NCBI RefSeq assembly: GCF_949628265.1
Contig: NC_088786.1
Span: forward strand, 18,290,001 to 18,354,000
DNA from: Cloeon dipterum
Lineage: Eukaryota > Arthropoda > Insecta > Ephemeroptera > Baetidae
Reading direction: 5' to 3'
Length of the DNA stretch: 64,000 nucleotides
Shown: piece by piece, positions 31,901-44,443 of the stretch
Layout of the letters: every line of letters starts with the position of its first letter
Position numbering within the stretch: the stretch's first letter is position 1
Made by a program: the position numbers and the translations under genes
Notes under the pieces: generated by a model
Told to the model about the DNA's origin: nothing
The model's input: the letters and a program-made list of their open reading frames with translations, nothing else
The model's database searches: none

Positions 31901-34900
31901 CGAGAGCCAAAATGGAAAAACAGATCTAAATCCATACATCTATAAGCTCACAACTCACAACGCTTATCTGCTTCCATGAACAAAAAATATGTTCTCAAAC
32001 AGTTCAGTGCTACTCAAAATTGGTCTGAAAAACCTTAAATTAGTTGAGAGCATTTGTTTTTTAGGTTTTATTCATTTCATCAAAGTTTTTTAGGGTCTCT
32101 GCAATTTTTCCTCTATGCAAGAGTTAGAAACAACTAAATTTAATAATTGGTAGATGTTTTCATAAATTGATTGCACAAGGTAAAAAAAGTGAAAACATGA
32201 AATAGTCACTTTTTTTCTTTTAAACTGCAAAATTGCAACAGAAAACTTACTTGCAAACCATTAATGTTATTTTTATTCTCTTTTCTAGGAATTGAACGCC
32301 ATTTTTAATCGTAATTATAAGAATTGTAAAAGTTCTTTACTTTAATTTGGCTTTTTCTAAACACTTCTTGCATACCATCTAAACGGTCAAGAAACGAGTT
32401 TTTCATGTTGAAAAGATGTGTGATTTTTTTAAATACGTAATATATTTGAGCAGAGAGCGCGGCAACAATTTTCTTTGCTGGATTTTTAATACCTCAAAGA
32501 AATACTCACCATGTCTAAAAATATCAATGAAACCGAATTCCGCGCGCATGTGAAGAAAATTAATTTCGAACTAAAATTTTCCAGCAAAAAATTCAATCGT
32601 GAGAAAAATTTCCAGACTCAAAATTATGCGCTTTTCCTCGAATTGTTAGCCTACTAAGAGCTTTTTGCAATTTTATTTGACTTTGAGTTTGGTCTACATG
32701 GCTTAAAATTGCATAATTTGTGCTCATTTAAGATGAAAGTCAATTCTTAGAGTAACCAAAACGCGTTTTTCAGTCCTACGTGGAGGGTCTGCTGCACGTG
32801 CCGCTGGACCTGAGCAAGCCACCATGGGAGATGCACATTTTGCCCAACTACGGGCGGCACGAGGACACGGCCGTCGTGCTGCGGGTGCACCAGTGTATGG
32901 CCGACGGGATGGCCCTGGTCAGGGTGCTGTGCCACGCCCTCTCCGACAACAGAATGCTGCACGTACCCCAGAAGCCGCACTTCGGGGGTCTCACTTTTTC
33001 TGTGAACGCGGTCAGAGCTCTGCTGGTGGGCCCGGCTACCATGTTCGCCTGGTTTCTTCTTGCCAGAAAGATGCCCAGGCGCTCCGTGGTGGCCACTGTC
33101 ACCTCAAGGACGCAGTCGTGGCCTCGAATCACCATTAGCGCAGCAGAGAATGGTCCTTGTCCAGTAAGTGTCATCTAATTGTAATGTTTATTCACAAAAT
33201 CGATTTTTTCCAGGCAGTTGGATACTAAAATTGTAAGAGTTTTTCCAATTTGAACATGAACACTTAATAATATTTTTGTTATTCTTTGTTGTGCGATTTT
33301 CCCAGAACACTCCTCTGTTAAAAAATCTTGGAAAAATCACGAACTTATGCAAACGCATGAAAATCGCAAATTAATTCATTCGGCTCGCTGAGCAGATTTA
33401 AAAAATATCAAAGTTTATTGAAATTCAATGTTGGCAGTTTGAAATTTGTGTCAAAAATGTTACTTTTGCACTATAGATGGAGGCGTGCATCTAGCGAGCC
33501 ATAAATTATTCCTTTGGCAAAGTGATACCCTTTAAATCCCATTATAGTGAAAAATATCAGAATTAATTCCTTGGTGTCAGCACTTGAAACAATGTTAGCA
33601 ATTTAAAATAGTTTTACCCTTAAGTTTGCTCTCTTTATAGTGAAAATCCATTTTTCTTTTCGATTAAATTTGCATGTTATTGCAATTCTATAACTCTACC
33701 TGTTCCGACGTTGACTGTGTCGCCCTATATTTCATGATTGTGTCTATGGCTCCCAAGAGCCCAGTTATTCTCATCATGAAATTATGCCTTCTCTGTTCTT
33801 CTTTGAATGGCGTAACAATCAACTTATTCCGCCCTCTTTATTCTTATGCAGAGCGTATCATTTCCAACATGTAATATCTGTCTATAGTCTTCTACATTTT
33901 CTAATTTAGTGTCATGCAATCCATTTTATCTGTTTGAATATGAAGCACTTCACGATCATAAATATTTAAACATTGCCGTAATCTCTATGTCTAGGAGGAG
34001 CCCACGTCTCAGTTTAAAGTAAAAAGATACTCGCTGTCGTGGTCGGCGGCCATTGCTCTGCACAAAGTGGTGCGGATAAAGCATGTCACCAGGGCGACTG
34101 TGAACGAGGTGCTCTTGGCTGGAGTGGCTGGCGCGATTCGTGCCTTACTTCAAGGGTGTGGCGTTCGACATCCACCTGATCTGAAGGCAAGAACAAATTA
34201 AGAAAAAGGATTTGATTACTTAGAAATTCTAACTAAAATTTATGCTACAATTTAGCATTTGGGGGAAAAATATGTGTTTTATTCAAGGAAAGCAAAATTT
34301 TCGATTTGACAGAGATTGCGAGATATTCAGCTCCGAAGGCAATAAATCCTCATGGGATTGATTCTAAAAATAATTTTAAAGCCAGTTTTCGTTTAATCTC
34401 AATGATATTTACAGTGTATATTTATATGTTACTTGACAATATGTTCCTTTATCCCCCGGATATTTCCCTGAATTTTTACTTTGGCTAGGTGAATTTGCAA
34501 ATAACTCTTTTGGTAGAGATAATGTTTTCAATCTTGTGGATCAAGTAGCTCACATTTTGTGAGTTTGTTAAATTAAAATAATAATAATAATAATAATTTC
34601 ACTCAATTTTCTGATAATAGTTGAAAAATACAAAAAGCTTCTTTCGATTTTTGGAGTAGAATTTCTTGAAAGCTAAAGGGATCAACTTGCTAAAACTTTG
34701 ACAGAAGTTCACACACAGGTCATGGGAATCATTGAACTTGAGCTCAGGGTTTTGTAATTTTTAAAATGTGCTTTAAAATTTATTTCTAGATTATATTTTG
34801 TAGAGTTCTCTTGATCTCCATGCCAATTTTGTCCTCTGACCTATGACATTTCGCCATAAAACAAGCAATTCATTTAGATAATAGTGGTTGGGAAGTCATA

Positions 34901-37020
34901 AACACGATTAAGGAGGAATATAGTGTTATAAAAATTGAAAATCAACGCATTTGTTGCAGATCTTGATGCCAGTCGACTTACGCTCGGACGCGCTTTGTCC
35001 GGAGTCGCACCCGCACCTGGGATCAAAACTGGCACCGGTTGTGATGTCCCTGCCGTCTGGCATCGAAGGCTCTATTCCCCGTTTGTGGGCAGCAAGGAAA
35101 ATAATGGCCGACTTGAAAACGTCAGCGGCACCCGCCATCAGCTATTTGGGCTCAGCTGCGCTCATGAAAGTGCTTCCATCGCAGTGGGCTCGGAAGGTGT
35201 GACCAAATTTTGTGTTAAGTGGCAATTAATCAAGCTTGCTTTGTCGACAGGTTTTGAGCGAGGTTCAGAATAACACTTCTCTGCAGTTTTCCTCGCTTCC
35301 CGGCCCACCAGCGACTGTTTTGGTCGGCGGTCACCCACTGAAAGCTGTCTACACGATTTTACCTGCGCCCTCGTACTCAGGTTTAGCAATATCGGTGTTC
35401 ACGTACGCAGACCAAGTCTACGTGACCGCGCTCTCTGAAATGGGCTGCCAAATTTTAACCAAAGAACTGCTCCAGAATCTCAACCACGAGGTAAGTTTTT
35501 TTCGATATCGGTGTTCCCCACTCATCACCTGAAATAGATCTTGAAAATTTCGAAAATTTGCGATATCTCCGCAGATTGAATGCATGTGGAATCTACTGCT
35601 GTACCGGAGGGCGCCCGGCGAGGGCCGACCGGCCAATTTAGTGTTTAAAATGAGCGACGCCACCTCGCCTGTTGAAGAAGTGAGATTATTTTTGTGCTTG
35701 TTATTATCTTTAATTTAACTTTATAGGATTTGAAAAACTGAATGTAGTGTTTGCTTTTGTTATATTTAAAATCCTTACAGTGCACCTTTTATTGTTAATT
35801 TTTTGATACCATTCAATGGTGTTTGATTAAAGATAGCAAATTTTGCCATAGGATTTTTTCCCGTTATTTAAGGTTCACTAGATCTAGCCTTACGTAATTT
35901 AAAAGTCGAAATTATAAAAAATTTAAATTGGCATGATATCTTCAACCGTGGTCGCATTGCAATAAACTTTATATTCTTTTAATGTGCTCATCTAGAATAT
36001 TCGTATGATGTGCGATTTAAATGAAAATTTCCAACACGGGAAATCGCGAGGAGAAGTATAGTGACTTGTAGAAGAGATTTTAATTTTTGTCTTATGATAG
36101 CTTTATTAACTTTGCTTTTAATTTCACATTTGTAAGATTTTTTAATATACATAATGAACTAATTGTATAATTTACAAATTTTCAGCTGCAAGCAAGACTA
36201 CATGAGGTTCAAGGCGAGGTGGCGACTGTGAGCAATACTTTGAGAAACAAGAGTGATTGTCAAAACGACGACTCGCCGGTGGCGGACGAAAAGGGAGAGG
36301 AACTGACCGACAAACTGGACAAACTTAAGTCTGAATTTACCCAGCTGCTGCAGGAAGTGAGACGCAGGAAGTCTCTACTGGGTGATCCGGGATCTGCACC
36401 GTGTTTTGAGGTTTCCAAGTTTTTTATTCATCAGCTGAAAATTCCATTAAAATATACATACTTAAAGATATTTAAATAAATTTTGTTTGCTTATTAATTT
36501 AGTTAAAGAGTAAAATCCTATGACTTTTGGCTTTTTAATTTTAGGACATATTGAAATTAAGATAATAATAAAATTATTTACTGATTTAAATTGAATTTTA
36601 GCAAAATCAAGAGTATAACATAACAGATCATTTATTTATTTTCGTTCGATATTTTAAAAATATTTTCTGTTATTTTATTTTATAAATTAACATTTGAGAA
36701 AATATTAAGCAACTTCGACATCAATGTACTGAATCTTGGAATATACTTTAATATTAATATCTCTGAAAATAATATTCTTAAGTTTATTTATGTTTCTCAC
36801 AATTCATTTTTAAGAGAGTGGAATTGATTGCTTTTATTTACATTCACAGGATGAAGAAATTGGTGGCGAGCTGTGGAGACCAAGAAGACGTTCGGCGATT
36901 TCTTTCGGCAGCATCCCTGGCTTGCTCGGCGTGCCAAACTCAAGGCCGTTGTCGTCGGCCAGCCCTGACACTAGTCCTCCCACTAGCCCAGAACTACCAC
37001 GCTGGGAAAAAGCTCTGTGA
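25969..37020 (+). CDS. WS/DGAT-family O-acyltransferase with HQxxxDG motif
   Basis: Members of the wax ester synthase/diacylglycerol acyltransferase family transfer acyl groups from acyl-CoA to alcohols or diacylglycerol at ER or lipid-droplet membranes. Nine exons, 25969-26248, 30714-31012, 32774-33163, 33995-34186, 34960-35196, 35251-35490, 35575-35679, 36186-36410 and 36850-37020, join in phase into 712 aa. A hydrophobic N-terminal segment (about residues 28-70: GLVCGAIGGSFALALSLPLL) suggests membrane anchoring. Family motifs are PLDLSKPPWEMHIL (about 203-216), RVHQCMADGMAL (231-242) in place of HHxxxDG, ATVNEVLLAGVAGAIRALL (N360) and LPGPPATVLVGG to GLAISVFTYADQVYV (about 480-530). The C-terminal 130 residues add a coiled-coil and Ser/Pro-rich extension. 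Intron 4 has a GC donor (GAAG|GCAAGA at 34187). The ATG at 25969 follows an acceptor at 25,960; an in-frame ATG at 25864 lies before it. Confidence 0.86.
26526..26675. mobile_element. MITE-A copy 1 (foldback)
   Basis: The segment shares with 59,420-59,601 the strings ATGAGATCGAA, AAAATTTTCAGTCT and GGCTGAGATCC/AGCTGAGATCC. It folds on itself: CAGCTGAGACTGAAAAATTT near the left is nearly the reverse complement of AAAATTTTCAGTCTTGGCTG near the right. It is shorter and more decayed at its ends than copy 2. Confidence 0.55.
27063..27125 (+). other. 5S rRNA-like fragment
   Basis: TGGATACACCGGTTCTCG is nearly the TGAATACATCGGTTCTCG segment of animal 5S rRNA. It is followed directly by AAGTTAAGCAG, the 5S A-box region, and then CTAGTACAGTG, like the following TTAGTACTTAGATG. 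About 11 nt that separate the first two blocks in real 5S genes are missing, and the ends do not form the usual terminal stem. It is therefore a 5S pseudogene fragment or the head of a 5S-derived (SINE3-like) retroposon, not a working gene. Confidence 0.45.
31013..32773. other. Intron 2 of the acyltransferase gene
   Basis: AT-rich intron of about 1.76 kb. A 26-bp palindrome with 9-bp perfect arms (ACGGTGTTC...GAACACCGT) lies at 31,362-31,387. I see no coding signal. Confidence 0.45.
33164..33994. other. Intron 3 of the acyltransferase gene, with an R2 fragment
   Basis: This 0.83-kb intron carries an R2-family fragment at about 33,290-33,450 (CCCAGAACAC, GGAAAAATCACGAAC, CGCTGAGCAGATTTAAAAA, GTTTATTGAAATTC). 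The remainder is AT-rich. Confidence 0.5.
34187..34959. other. Intron 4 of the acyltransferase gene (GC-AG type)
   Basis: The donor reads GAAG|GCAAGA and the acceptor TTGTTGCAG, both in phase 0. A short TAA/ATA trinucleotide tract lies at about 34,577-34,597. No other feature is seen. Confidence 0.6.
35680..36849. other. Introns 7 and 8 of the acyltransferase gene
   Basis: Two AT-rich introns (35,680-36,185 and 36,411-36,849) flank the coiled-coil exon 36,186-36,410. I see nothing else in them. Confidence 0.5.
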
Positions 37021-38800
37021 TCTTTTCCAAACCCACCTTCTACGATATTATTTGTCAAGAGTCCCACTAAGGGAAACAATAATTTTAAGAGTGAGGTGCT
37101 ACCTACATTAAATTTAAGCAATATTCCCTTTTTCGTTTTTTACTGGTATGTGAGGCGTAAATTAAGAATTGAGTGATTCAAAGTGAACCAAGTTGACTAG
37201 GCTTGTGATAAAATATGAATGTTACTCATACATATATGATGATGGATTTTTTTATACAAAGTAAGTAGTAGTTTACAATTTTGAAAACTTCTTAAAATGG
37301 TTACAAAAGCACCACAATTTGAAATATTTAATTAATTATTGAATAATACGCAACATTCCATTTCCTAATATTCTAGCAAGGAAAACTCAGGATTCAACCT
37401 TTTAGATTTTTGCGAAAATTTGAATTTGTATAGCCTTTTCTGATGTGTATCTATTACAGCGTTGGAAATTTTCAAATCAATGAATGCAGACATCAAGTAA
37501 ATAATCCAAAACTACAAAATTGATTAACATTTTTGACTTTCTGGAAAAAATAAAAATTTCCTTTTTACAAGAATTAGTTCCGGGATTTGTAAGTTTTTAA
37601 TGGTTAATCATAAAGCAAAAACCTTAAAATATTCTGAAAGTTGATACAATTTCCTAATTTTACTTGTTGACAAAAATCTTATTACTCCATTACAACCGTC
37701 GAAATTTCAATTTTAAATTTGAAAATGTTAAAAATAGGTGAATTTAAAATAAATTTATTTCAAAGTGAAAAAAATTGTTCTGCATGACTTTGTCGTTAGC
37801 TCAGAAATCATTAAAACATTATCTTGAACTGTTATTTAACCCTTAGCCACTTTCTTGACAAAATGTAGGGAATATCCCAGAAAATTTTCCTGGGTGATAT
37901 TAAATTTGTTCACTCGTTGGATACTACACGGTTTCAATAATTTTGCCAAAAAACTAAAACGTCGAATCCTACGAGTTTCTTTGTACAAACGTTAATGCTA
38001 TTCAATGTTTTAATCTGGTTTAAAACATCCTCACCATCAAAATTATACATGTTATCTTTTTGGAAGTCATATACTTCTCATGTGTCCATCTTTTGACTTT
38101 GCAAAATTCGCAAAATTGAAATTTTGTTTAGTAAAATCACTCCTTCCCACTAACAAAGTACTAGGCATATGCTCAAAGATTTACAAGAAATTCGAAGCCG
38201 TTTGTGGCGTCGAATGAGAATTACAGTCAGTCGATTTATACAAAATAAGTTGTGTAGCAAATCATCCCGGTTTTTAACTGTACAACTCATACACACGTGT
38301 ATAGCTGTAATTTATCCAACTTAATGAATGATACGATAGGCATGCGTTAAAAGTTTCCATATATAATGCATTTTCACAATAATTTATCCCTCAAATTTTG
38401 GAATCTTGTTACAGCACAAATACATATGACACGATGTTTCGGAAATTGGATCACTTGACATTCTTGCATATTATTTAAGTGTAATATCCAGTGCCTTTAG
38501 AATTATACTATTCTCTGACATAACCATCGAACATTAAAATAAAAATGTGAAAGTTTGCATTAAAACTCAAAAAAATCAATAAATCGACTCTTGTGTAGTT
38601 TTGTTTCTAATTCAAGCACCACTAAAATGCAGCTAAAAAGAAAGTTAAATCGATGTAGAAATTGCTCCAGTATATTATTTCCAACTTGAAATCGCTTCCT
38701 AAACAAACTCGCTTGCGTGTGTCGAACGCCCCTAATGCAGATTACAATACAATTTATGCGATTAGTTGGCGCAAAAGTTAGCCGGCCATTTGTCAACGAC
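37021..38800. other. AT-rich DNA downstream of the acyltransferase gene
   Basis: This interval contains the 3' UTR of the acyltransferase gene and intergenic DNA. An AATAAA occurs at about 37,545; I cannot tell which signal is used. There is no coding signal. Confidence 0.35.
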
Positions 38801-41394
38801 AACAATAATTCCCAGTCACTTTGTTTCATACAAAACGTCCGAGCGCAGCACTTTGGTCAGTTTGCGTTTTGCAATTAGAAGCGGCGGTTGCGGCTGAAAT
38901 GCGTTTGTCCGGCCCAAGGGTCATCCCCATAAGTTCAACTCTCATGACACGTTCAACGAGAAGGAAGGCAGCCGGCCGGCTGCTTTCGCCGAGGGGATGC
39001 GGTGGCAATAGAAAAGCCCTAAAATTCACTCGCCAGCCGACCGGCCGACCAGCCAAGGAGCCGCGCTCGCTCATCTCTTCCTCAAGCTGCTGCTTTTCTG
39101 CTGACGTCAATTTTAAGTGCGATACACGCAATTTCGGCCAGCGGTCCGCATACTTTGGCTGCCCTTGCCGCATATGCAGCTGCTGACTAGGCAAACGCGC
39201 GCCTTAATTAAACCGGACGAGATGAACCTCACCACTGGCAATCAGCCTGATTGATCCACGCTTTGCGATGCAAAATTAATTCATCCCTCTCGTCAGTCAG
39301 CAGGACCCGCATCGTCTGTTGCTGCTTTCACCCTGACTCCGCCTGCCCACCTGAGGCGAGACGCGGATTTTGTGGGCGCCTGCAGGTGACAGCTGCTGAC
39401 TTGGCACACCTGCGGTCCAACGCCGCTGCATTTATGGCAATTTGAGTTCATAGTTCTGGTTTCCAGTACTAGTCTGTACTTATGAATCAACTCTAGGCAT
39501 AAGATATCTCAACAGTTTTTGAAATTTTAATATATCAGGGATAATGAAATGTAAAAATGCTCTAGTTAACTGCAATAATCATTTTTTATTTTTCTGATGT
39601 CGACAGTAACAGTTAATACGTCTATTGGATATATAATTCTATGACAATGAACATGAACTCAAATTAATAAAAAAAATACCTAAACAGCTAAGTTGCATAT
39701 AATTCAACATGTCACCAAAGTAAAACAGTTAAAATTGAAATGTTGCCCATTTTTTTGAGGAAATTAAACATTTTGTCATTTACCCTTTCACATGATTTTG
39801 ATTTCTCTTCTCGCAATCTATCTAACGGTGTGCGAATATCCCCTCTGGCAAAATAAATCATGATTTTTAATACGGAGACATTTATATGTAAAATTTATGG
39901 CTAATTTCCTCAGAAATTTAAACGGTACCCTGGGAAATTTTTCAAAAATCATGGTCTACTTCTTAAAAATTAAACAAAACTCTGTTTAAAGCCGTAATTT
40001 TCGTTTATTTTTCTAATCATATATTGAGTTCTTAATTTCGAAAACGTATCGCCGCCTCTGGATTACATTACGGGGAAAAGGAAGTCAAATTCTCTCAATT
40101 GTTGAAATGCCAGATTTTTTTGTAAAGGATCCCATCACGACACCCCAACAACATCATGGCTAAACCACCACATTGATGCTTCAAAAACTTGAAACTCGCT
40201 GTTGACTTTCAGATCTTCACTGGAGAGGAAGTAGCAGAGAGTAGTTCTTTTGGCAATCTAGATTATAGTTAAAATACTGAAAAAACTTGTGCATTCACAA
40301 GCATACTTATCGAAAAAAAATATTTAACATTTTGTGCAAAATAAAATGTTACTTTTTGATCTACATTCGAATCACTAATGGAAAGACTTTTTTAATTTTG
40401 CTCTTTGTAATATCTTTAGCAACTTGATATTTCTTTTTTGTTTTTGTGGATGATTTAAAAATTGGTCACAGCACTTAATTTATTTAAATTACAGTAACAT
40501 TTAGTTTATTTTTTAGCGTTTGCAATTAAAATTTTTAAATGTATAATCGGAAAAAATAAATTACTTACTACACAAAATTTGTTTTTTATTGGACATAACC
40601 CACTTATTTCATCTGATAGTTAAGGTATTCGAAATTTTAATAATAATCAATCTTGCTGCTACCATTATTTTTAAAAAATGAAACAAAAAAATTAAAAAAA
40701 ATATTACTTACATTTGCATTAAATAAAAAACATTATTTCAAATGGCTCTTATAAAAGAAAGCTATAATAAGTCCTTTTCAGAAGATTGTAATTTCATCCT
40801 CGCTCGCTTTTTTTGCAAATCGGCTCATTTTTTAGCTGGAGGCGAAGACACACAGTGAGGGTGCAGAGATTGATGGGGGCATACGCACATTTGCGAGAGT
40901 TTGGCACGTGCGTTTGTGCGCGCCGTCTAACAAGCTCTAATCCGAGATAAGCTGATAAGCGAGCAAGCGAAGAGAGGAGGCTGGCGGCCGGCCGTCAAGG
41001 GTCGCAGCGAGAACAATGCGCCAATATCGGCGCGCGTGGTCGCAGGCCCCGCAATTAGGCTGGCGTAAAAGTTGATTGCGCTTTGTTAGGCGTGACCACC
41101 GGCTGCTTGACACCCCTGACCGCAACAATGGCACCACACAGAGCCGAGCAGAGGGGCTGTCTGACACATAATCTTATTTCCAAACAGGCGGGCGCAATTT
41201 CAGGGCCATCGGCAGCATTGTGTGCCGTGCGCCTCTTGAAGAGCAGCGCCGGAATATTCAATACCGCGCAGCTCGAGACTGATGATTCAGCAGCAGTCAA
41301 AGGAGCCATAGAGGAGCAGCACTCGCCCTTTCCGTATCACCCACCCAGCATCTCTCGTCCAAAAAATGCGCGCACGGGGGACAAGAATGGGTAG
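38801..41394. other. Intergenic DNA with GC-richer blocks and an R3 repeat copy
   Basis: Blocks at 38,820-39,440 and 40,800-41,390 are GC-richer, with GGCCGGC-type strings and open frames on both strands, which I read as non-coding. The interval 39,790-39,960 is the uninterrupted copy of repeat R3 (see 17,249-17,830). Confidence 0.4.
39790..39960 (+). repeat. Dispersed repeat R3, uninterrupted copy
   Basis: This copy matches the two halves of the split copy at 17,249-17,830: CGCAATCTATCTAACGGTGT, GCGAA, then AAATAAATCATGATTTTTAA, TACGGAGACA, CTCAGAAATTTAAACGG and CCTGGGAAA. It shows that the 390-bp R1 piece at 17.3 kb is an insertion. Confidence 0.6.
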
Positions 41395-41397
41395 CCT

Positions 41398-41745
41398 GAT
41401 TTTGTCCAAATTTAATTTGTTTCAGAAAAGGTACTTGGAAATTATACGAAGGATTTGTCCGGAAGGTACATATGTCCGATTGGAATTCATCAGAAAGAAA
41501 TTTGTGTGAAAGGGAATTGTTTGTCTAGCAGTAATTTGTCCAACTGGAATTGTTCCCAATTGAATTTGTCCTTAATTAATTTTGTCAGGATGGAATTTGT
41601 ACAAAATTAGACTTTGTCTGAAATGAATTTGTCCGAAATTGTATTCATCCAAAAGGATATTGCCTAATTATAATTTGTCTAAATTGGAATTTGACTTACA
41701 AAAACATGGCTGAAAGAATTTTGTCCGAATGGAATTTAAACATAA
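41398..41745. repeat. Degenerate 15-17-bp minisatellite
   Basis: About 20 diverged copies of a unit close to AATTTGTCCGAAATGG follow one another, for example AATTTGTCCAACTGG, AATTGTTCCCAATTG, AATTTGTCCTTAATT, AATTTTGTCAGGATGG, AATTTGTCCGAAATTG, TATTCATCCAAAAGG and AATTTGTCTAAATTGG. Unit length varies by 1-3 bases and each copy has point changes, so it is an old array. It encodes no long ORF. Confidence 0.7.
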
Positions 41746-44443
41746 TTTTGAAAACAAAAGGTCAGATAATGTGATGAAAAATATTTTTAGATAAATTCCT
41801 CTCGGACTTTCATCACGTTCCCCACAAGAATGAAAAGAGACTTTTCTGCTTTAACAAAGAGCAAGGCTGCGGCTATCTCTCTCTTTTATTCGCGCTCGGG
41901 CATTGTATGTCTCCACCGATTCTTTCGTGGTGGCCTCGACGCAAAAATCGATATTTACGTGTGTGTGTGTGTGTATACATATGCAGGTGAGAGACTCATC
42001 ACACTACGCAGGCTGGCCCGAAGCCAAGCTTTATTTTTCCTTGGGTGGCTCGTGTCGTCTCCAAGCGCAATTTATGGCCGGCCATTTATGCGTGAATTTG
42101 TCAAACCGCTGCTGCATGCCGGTGACTGTGATCCATTTTTTCGCCGGTCGCGCTGTGGCTTGCCCCGCGCATAATTCGCCCCTGACATGACAGCCACTGC
42201 ATTCTGATTGCTGTGTGTGTGTATGCTGGGCTGACCGAGTGCGGTGCAGAAAAATCATCCAGCGAACTGCTCGACAGTTGAAATTGACTCGATGTTACTG
42301 CAGCTAGACCCCTGAGCTACCAGAAATAAAGGACACAGCTTCCAAAATAAGCAGATAATAAATGTTTTTAAATTTATATCAAAACTTTTTAAACTCTTTG
42401 TCTTTATTTGTATGCAACTGAATGATATTAAACTGGAGATATACTAATTAAATTAAATCAAATATTTCTTCGGGCTTATTTTTTATACGCCCTAATCGAA
42501 TTTTAACTTTTTCTAATTAATTTACAATATGAATTCTTCATGCTCAGCGAATCAGAGTTGATTTATCTGGCAAGTCGCTTCTCCGTGCAAACAGCCTCTG
42601 AGATTTAGTGGAGCGCATTTTACCACAGCACACACAGCAGCGCAACGACGAGAGAGTGGGTTTGCGAATGAGTGTTTTTGGCCACGGCTTGAAAGATCTG
42701 CAAGTGACACAAGTCAGAGGGATGGTAATTTATGGGCCGCATTTACCAGCACTTTTCCCTCTCTCCTGCGCCAAACTAAAGCGGAAATATTAATTTAACT
42801 GCTGCCGCTGCTGCTCGACTGTTGTGCGCCGCACGAAACAATGGAGCCTTGCCTGCGTGTGGTATTATTATTCCTCGCGCCGAGCATAAAGCGCAGATTC
42901 CACGCCGATCGAACAATAAAAAGATGAAACGATGCTGCACCATCTTGCTCACTCATCAAGATGAAAATTACGGAAGCATTAGGATATCAATCGCCTTGTA
43001 AGATTCAATCAAATTATTTTCTTTTCAATATTTCATAGGCTTTCCACTGCAGGCAACAGCAAATTTTGATGAATTGGATTTAATGAAAATTACTGGCCAT
43101 TTACAAATCCAAATGGTTGTTTGTTGGCAATAGTGTCAACGTAATTACTGTCAAAAGCTATGTAACACCTGACGAAAAATTTAAATAGCCTAAATAAACC
43201 ATGATTTTATAAAAAAATCATCTTGAAAGTATTGAAATGCATCTACAAGCCTTTACATTTCAGCACGCAATTTTCGCAGAACATATTTTGGTTGGAAATA
43301 TTTGGAAAAATCTTAGATTTTTCTAGACCTATGACTAACAAAGGTTTCGAATAATTTTTATAAATCCCTCATTCAGATTTGACTATCTCAGCTTCCAGAT
43401 GAGTCATTCAGACCAGCTCAGCGCCACATTCAAGCTTATTGAGTGGGCAACAAAGTGGCAATTAAATCAAAGCTCCCTTTTATATTTTGCCAAAATGTTA
43501 AAACCACCACCAGAATATCGATGGACCACAATATTTTTTAGATGCAACGTAAGCTGTTTCAATTATATTTCATTTTAATTGGATTTTTCTTGAGATATTG
43601 ATAATATACATATTTATTTAAAGTAGTGCGTGTCGTGTGTCTTGTAATTTCTCAGCTTCTAAGCGTTTTGGATTTTTAAATCCATTCATTCTTGAAAACT
43701 ATCAACCACTTGGATTCGGAAATGTACTATACTCCAATAATCAAATTAAAGTGGACAAAATCAAGAGTCAATTCAGTCAATCCTTCTTCTGCAACAGAGA
43801 CGGAGGTCAACCGAATAAGTGAAAATAAGTCCCACGGGACAAAGCAAAATAAATCTAAGCCATCAAAACTAATGAAACCTCCTACTCAAGCCAAGCAACA
43901 TAATGAAGACTCATTTTATGTGCTGCTTTTATGTTTTGCAATCTTCCTCTCCGAAAGCATGAAGAGGACATCGTGAGAGATTCGGGTTGCGTGTCTCGAT
44001 TACGCGACCCACTGCAAAAAATGGGGTAGGACGCTCACGGAAACTGACAATTTGCTCCGGAATTCGTGACGGAGAAGCCAAAAGGGACGGGAGTTTGCTG
44101 GGTAGGTGTGTGTGTGTGTGCAGCCAGACCGCAGCCAGGCACTTTTATTGATTTGAAATGGACACTTTCCTTCAGCGCGCCGCCATCTCTCACCCTCATG
44201 AAGACCTCTTATCTTACAAATTCCACTTCACTGAGCTGGAAGCAGAATCATGTCGATTTACACTGATACCCCCATCATCAAGCACACGCGCGCTACACCG
44301 CGGCTATGCTTCAAATCTAATTCACATTTTTAGCGCAAGACATACGCCGCCGCAGATTCTCCAGCCCCTTTCTCTCTTTCCACCTCGCCAATCAGCACAC
44401 TCTCCAGAATGCTGCTGGTGCGTGCGTTACGTGCGCAAATTCT
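41746..44443. other. Intergenic DNA
   Basis: GC-richer blocks lie at 41,830-42,280 (with a GT dinucleotide tract at about 41,958-41,974) and 42,570-42,960. An R2-family fragment lies at about 43,235-43,370 (CACGCAATTTTCGCAGAACA, GGTTGGAAATATTTGGAAAA). A 94-codon + strand frame (43,692-43,976) has no family signal. No gene is supported. Confidence 0.35.

Noticed and set aside
38821..39194. 121-codon + and 122-codon - strand frames covering the same DNA
   Set aside because: Mirror-image open frames without conserved features; not supported as genes.
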